A DNA stretch of 64,000 nucleotides, from assembly GCF_001425205.1 (NCBI RefSeq), contig NZ_LMDW01000002.1:109099-173098 (forward strand), given 5' to 3'. The notes beneath the pieces were generated by a model. The model saw only the letters and a list, made by a program, of their open reading frames with translations. It ran no database searches and was not told where the DNA came from. A program made the position numbers and the translations under genes. Positions 60,341 through 64,000 of this stretch are shown one piece after another. Each line of letters opens with the position of its first letter. The first letter of the stretch is position 1. Source of the DNA: Variovorax sp. Root411. GTDB taxonomy: Bacteria; Pseudomonadota; Gammaproteobacteria; Burkholderiales; Burkholderiaceae_C.

Positions 60341-63300
60341 GTGGCTGCGTCGGAAGACACCCGGGCCTGCGGCAAGCGGGGTGGTAGTCGCGTGGCTGCT
60401 GCGCCTCGCGCGCTCACATTGCTTTCCTCAGGGCACTTGCGCGCGGGGGTCATGAGTGCGCTGCTGACCGTGGGCGGACTTGGAGGAGCCTCGATGGCGC
60501 AGGCGCAGTCGGCGATTTGCACCACGGCGCCGTACAACTATTACAGCGGCAGCGCGACGTGCGTGGGCCTGCAGTCTCAAGCGACCGCAGGCGGAGCCAC
60601 TGCGATAGGTTTTAACGCCAGCAGTACAGGACTGAATGCCGTGACTCTCGGCTACGGCGCCATTGCCTCTGCGATTAATGCCCTTTACCTGGGCGCACGT
60701 ACCGCTCCGGGGACAGGCGCACTGAGCGAGAGTTCAATCGCAATCGGCACGGACGTGACTGCAAGCGGTAACGCTGCCGTTGCCGTTGGCGTGCAAGCCG
60801 CCGCAACCGCCCAGACGGCAACCGCCATCGGCTCCACGGCAAGGGCGACCGATGAGGCGGCCACTGCCGTAGGGAACGGCGCTCGGGCGCTGGGGAACAG
60901 TTCGCTTGCGCTCGGAGCACAAGCGGTCGCTAGCGGGGCCAGCACAGTTGCGGTCGGCCAGGGTGCCGGCGCGGGCTCGACGGTCGCCAACACGGGTTCG
61001 GTCGCAGTGGGCGTTGCCGCAGGAACGCTGGTCAGCGGCGCGCTGAACACCGCGCTGGGGGGAGGCATTGCGAGCGTGATGCGGGGTGCGGGTTCGGGCG
61101 TCACGGGAACGCGCAACGTCGCCTTCGGCACAGGCGATGGCACGGTCGCCTACGATGCAAACCTGGACGCTGCGGCAGGCAGCCTGGTAAGCGGCAACGA
61201 CAATATCGCCATCGGCACCAACGCAGGCATTGGCGTCGCGAACAGCGCAACGACGTCGATCGGCCTGAACGCGAATGCGAGCGGGGGCAACGCGGTCGCC
61301 GTCGGCGCCCGAGCCAGCGCGTCTGCACTGAATGCCCTCGCGCAGGGCAATACCGCAACCGCGACAGCCCAGAATGCCGTCGCCGTCGGCTTCCAGGCGG
61401 TCGCGACCCAGATCAACTCGGTCTACCTTGGTGCGCGCACCGGCGCAGGAACGGGCGCCCTTGCGCAAAGTGCCATCGCCATCGGCACGGATGTGACCGC
61501 CTCTCAAACCGACGCCACCGCGATAGGACGCGCAAGCAAGGCGACTGCTGCAAACACGGTGGCCATCGGCGCCTCGGCCAAGGCGGCAGGCATCAGTTCG
61601 GCGGCGCTCGGCAACCTCGCCAACGCCTCGGCCGACTTCTCGCTGGCCATGGGCAATCAGGCCCTGTCGAGCGGCGTCGGCTCGGTCGCGGCGGGCTCGG
61701 GAGCCAACGCCGCGGCCGACGGCACCGTGGCGATGGGCAACAACGCCACGGCGACTGTCTCACGCGCAACCGCGTTGGGGTTCGGCACACTGGCGTCCGA
61801 CCAGAATGCCACCGCAATGGGCGCGCTCGCCAGTGCCACCGCGGCGCAGGCGATCGCGATCGGCAGCAGCGCCAAGGCCTCGGCGCTCAATGCGATCGCC
61901 ATGGGCACCGGCGCGATCGCCAATTCCGGCGATGCAGTCTCGATCGGCACCGGCTCGACGGCCACCGGCGGCAGAGCAGTGGCCATAGGCGCCGGCAACG
62001 TCGCCAACGGCAATGGCGCCGTGGCGATCGGCGACCCGAACACCGCCACCGGCAACGGCGCGATCGCGAACGGTCTGGACAACACAGCCACGGGCGACGG
62101 CTCCGTGGCCATGGGCAATACCAACATGGTTGGCGGTGGCGGCCAGGCGGTCAGCACCGCCGGCACGGCGGCGCGCGGCGCGGTGGGCATCGGCTTCCAG
62201 AACACCGTGATCGGCCAAGGCAGCGTCGCGCTCGGCAGCACCAGCAAGGCGCTGGCGGCGGGCGCCGTCGCCTTCGGCGATACGGCCATTGCCAACAATG
62301 CAGGCGACGTGGCGCTGGGCTCGGGCTCGGTCACCACGGCGGCAGTCGGCACGGCCAGCACTGTGATCGGCGGTACCACCTACAACTTCGCCGGCACCAC
62401 GCCGACCAGCACGATCAGCGTGGGCAGCGGAGGCAACGAGCGGACCATCACCAACGTGGCGGCGGGGCGGATCTCTTCGAGCTCGACCGATGCCATCAAC
62501 GGCTCGCAGCTCTACGCCACCAACCAGGCGGTGCAGGCCATCGCGGCCAGCACGCCCACCCACTACTACAGCGTGAACGACAGCGGCACGCAGCAGGCGA
62601 ACTACACCAACAACGGCGCGACCGGCGGCAACTCCCTGGCGGCCGGCGTCGCGGCCAGTGCTTCCGGGCTCCATTCGGCCGCGGTGGGCTATCAGGCCAA
62701 TGCGAGCGCGGCGCAATCCCTGGCGATCGGCGATACGGCGGATGCCTCGGCCACCCAATCCGTCGCGCTGGGGGTCCTGGCGAAAGCTGAAGGTGCAAGC
62801 GGGTCGACCGCCATCGGCGCCAATGCCAACGCCCTCGCGACCAACAGCTTGGCCGTCGGCGTCTTCTCCAGCGCCCTCGACGTAGGCGCCACGGCCCTCG
62901 GCCCTGGCGCGAGGGCCGAGGCGGTGAATGCCGTGGCGGTGGGTCCAGCGTCGCGGGCTCTTGCCACTGCGGCCGTGGCCATGGGCAGGTTGGCAAACGC
63001 AGCCGCCACGAACGCCACCGCGATCGGCAACGGCTCGCAGGCATTGGCGGCTTCGACTGTCGCGCTCGGCGACAGCAACACAGTCGCCGCGGCAGCAGGC
63101 GTGGGCTCGATCGCGGCCGGTAGCAACTCGCAGGTGCTGGGCGGCACTGGCGCAGTGGCGATGGGCGCCGGCAACATCGCGAACGGCAACGGCGCGGTGG
63201 CAATCGGTGACCCGAACACAGCCACTGGCAACGGCACGGTGGCTCAAGGTATGGACAACACCGCCACCGGCAACGGTTCGGTGGCAATGGGCAACACCAA

Positions 63301-64000
63301 CATGGTCGGCGGTGGCGGCCAGGCGGTCGGTACCGCCGGCGCGGCGGCGCAGGGTGCAGTGGGCATCGGCTTCCAGAACCTCGTGGTCGGCCAGGGTTCC
63401 GTGGCAATGGGGAACGCGAACACGGCCACGGGACAAGGTTCGGTTGCTTTGGGTAATGCCTCGTCGGTGGCAGCCGCCGGCGGTATCGCCGCGGGCGACA
63501 CGGCCAGCGCCAAGGCAGCGAACGGCGTGGCGCTGGGCTCGAATTCGGTCGCCAACAATGCAGGCGATGTGGCACTGGGCTCGGGCTCGACCACGACTGC
63601 GGCCGTCGGCACGGCCAGTGCCGTGATCAACAGCAAGACCTACAACTTCCAAGGCACCACGCCGACTTCGACAGTCAGCGTGGGTGCAGGCGGTGCTGAA
63701 CGCACGATCACCAACGTGGCGGCTGGCCGGATTTCCGGTACCAGCACCGACGCGATCAACGGCAGCCAGCTGTTCGCCACCAACGCTGCAATCGATGACG
63801 TAGCCACCACGGCCGGCAAGGGCTGGAACGTGACCACAGGCCAGACGGGCACCGGCACGGTCACAGGCACCAGCGTGCAGAACATCGCACCAGGCGGCAC
63901 CGCCACCTACACGGCGGGCAACAACATCGCCATCACGCAGAACGGCGCAGAGGTGCAGATCGCCACCAGCGCCACGCCCAACTTCACCAGCGTGACCACC
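60341..64000 (+). CDS. Trimeric autotransporter adhesin (YadA-like head), 3' end outside the window
   Basis: The frame is open from 60326 to the right edge. A GTG at 60341 or ATG at 60452 could start translation after the stop at 60323; the natural start was probably ATG 60293. A signal region ends GASMAQAQ-SA. The passenger is a long array of YadA/Hia head repeats of the form GxxAxAxGxxA, with neck modules ERTITNVAAGRISSSSTDAINGSQLY near 62440-62510 and its near-copy near 63690-63760. Blocks such as GNVANGNGAVAIGDPNTATG recur about 1.18 kb apart. Stalk and C-terminal anchor are not in view. It would act in adhesion at the cell surface if expressed. Confidence 0.9.
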   Translation, partial: MAASEDTRACGKRGGSRVAAAPRALTLLSSGHLRAGVMSALLTVGGLGGASMAQAQSAICTTAPYNYYSGSATCVGLQSQATAGGATAIGFNASSTGLNAVTLGYGAIASAINALYLGARTAPGTGALSESSIAIGTDVTASGNAAVAVGVQAAATAQTATAIGSTARATDEAATAVGNGARALGNSSLALGAQAVASGASTVAVGQGAGAGSTVANTGSVAVGVAAGTLVSGALNTALGGGIASVMRGAGSGVTGTRNVAFGTGDGTVAYDANLDAAAGSLVSGNDNIAIGTNAGIGVANSATTSIGLNANASGGNAVAVGARASASALNALAQGNTATATAQNAVAVGFQAVATQINSVYLGARTGAGTGALAQSAIAIGTDVTASQTDATAIGRASKATAANTVAIGASAKAAGISSAALGNLANASADFSLAMGNQALSSGVGSVAAGSGANAAADGTVAMGNNATATVSRATALGFGTLASDQNATAMGALASATAAQAIAIGSSAKASALNAIAMGTGAIANSGDAVSIGTGSTATGGRAVAIGAGNVANGNGAVAIGDPNTATGNGAIANGLDNTATGDGSVAMGNTNMVGGGGQAVSTAGTAARGAVGIGFQNTVIGQGSVALGSTSKALAAGAVAFGDTAIANNAGDVALGSGSVTTAAVGTASTVIGGTTYNFAGTTPTSTISVGSGGNERTITNVAAGRISSSSTDAINGSQLYATNQAVQAIAASTPTHYYSVNDSGTQQANYTNNGATGGNSLAAGVAASASGLHSAAVGYQANASAAQSLAIGDTADASATQSVALGVLAKAEGASGSTAIGANANALATNSLAVGVFSSALDVGATALGPGARAEAVNAVAVGPASRALATAAVAMGRLANAAATNATAIGNGSQALAASTVALGDSNTVAAAAGVGSIAAGSNSQVLGGTGAVAMGAGNIANGNGAVAIGDPNTATGNGTVAQGMDNTATGNGSVAMGNTNMVGGGGQAVGTAGAAAQGAVGIGFQNLVVGQGSVAMGNANTATGQGSVALGNASSVAAAGGIAAGDTASAKAANGVALGSNSVANNAGDVALGSGSTTTAAVGTASAVINSKTYNFQGTTPTSTVSVGAGGAERTITNVAAGRISGTSTDAINGSQLFATNAAIDDVATTAGKGWNVTTGQTGTGTVTGTSVQNIAPGGTATYTAGNNIAITQNGAEVQIATSATPNFTSVTT

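Noticed and set aside
60341..64000. CRISPR-like appearance of regular repeats
   Set aside because: Repeats are in-frame head modules of an autotransporter with no constant-length spacers.

Overview
This is a GC-rich, densely coded chromosomal segment. Gene content points to a beta-proteobacterium of the Comamonadaceae, most likely Variovorax or a close relative. The evidence is a complete urea ABC-transport operon, a StyA1/StyA2B-type flavoprotein pair of the kind known from Variovorax and Rhodococcus, a Burkholderiales-style trimeric autotransporter, many GTG/TTG starts, and short GC-rich palindromes and dispersed repeats between genes. No rRNA, tRNA, CRISPR array, transposase or phage module was seen.

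Layout. 0-8.4 kb: a cut-off PhoD-type phosphatase, an MFS exporter, and urtABCDE on the minus strand with palindromic repeats between genes. 8.5-14 kb: a frameshifted MazG-type gene, a DHA2 efflux pump with an NTF2-like protein and a divergent AraC regulator, a PHB-depolymerase-like esterase, and PPK2. 14-24.3 kb: a PiT phosphate transporter divergent from PPK2 with a Pho-box-like element between them, a CorA-like transporter, a housekeeping block (PHP phosphatase, EamA exporter, YciO/YrdC, M50 protease, TrpS), a LuxR-type response regulator, a terminator, a convergent histidine kinase, and a small four-helix membrane protein. 24.3-35.2 kb: a nine-gene sugar or sugar-acid operon holding a CUT1 importer, a CUT2 importer, a b561-like protein and an SMP-30 lactonase, divergent from a GntR/IdnR-like LacI repressor. 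35.3-38.1 kb: a LysR regulator divergent from a quinone-oxidoreductase-like gene and an NmrA-like gene. 38.1-43.1 kb: an island of small lipoproteins and membrane proteins and three immunity-type domains (DUF4259-like, DUF4279, Imm33-like). 43.2-45.1 kb: a periplasmic binding protein and a RibD-C reductase. 45.2-51.5 kb: an indole/styrene-type oxygenation cluster (AraC, SDR, StyA1, StyA2B, dienelactone hydrolase fusion) in which both flavoprotein genes are interrupted at the same place. 51.5-58.8 kb: a DUF4336 protein, a divergent idonate/ketogluconate dehydrogenase cluster, a GH15 enzyme and a small protein. 59-64 kb: a phosphopantetheinyl transferase, an AT-rich leader, and a large trimeric autotransporter adhesin running off the window.

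How it works together. The palindrome GATACCGGTAAC occurs between the LacI repressor and the transport operon (about 34.0 kb) and again twice between the divergent dehydrogenase genes (about 54.45 kb), with a fourth near-copy beside the repressor. This suggests one repressor controls uptake plus lactone opening in one locus and the idonate/ketogluconate redox steps 20 kb away.

Sequence quality. Five genes carry a disruption: MazG-like, the CUT1 binding protein, both StyA genes, and a stop codon in the adhesin signal peptide. For the StyA pair a 99-bp exact repeat sits at both break points, so an assembly fault is a serious alternative to real decay.
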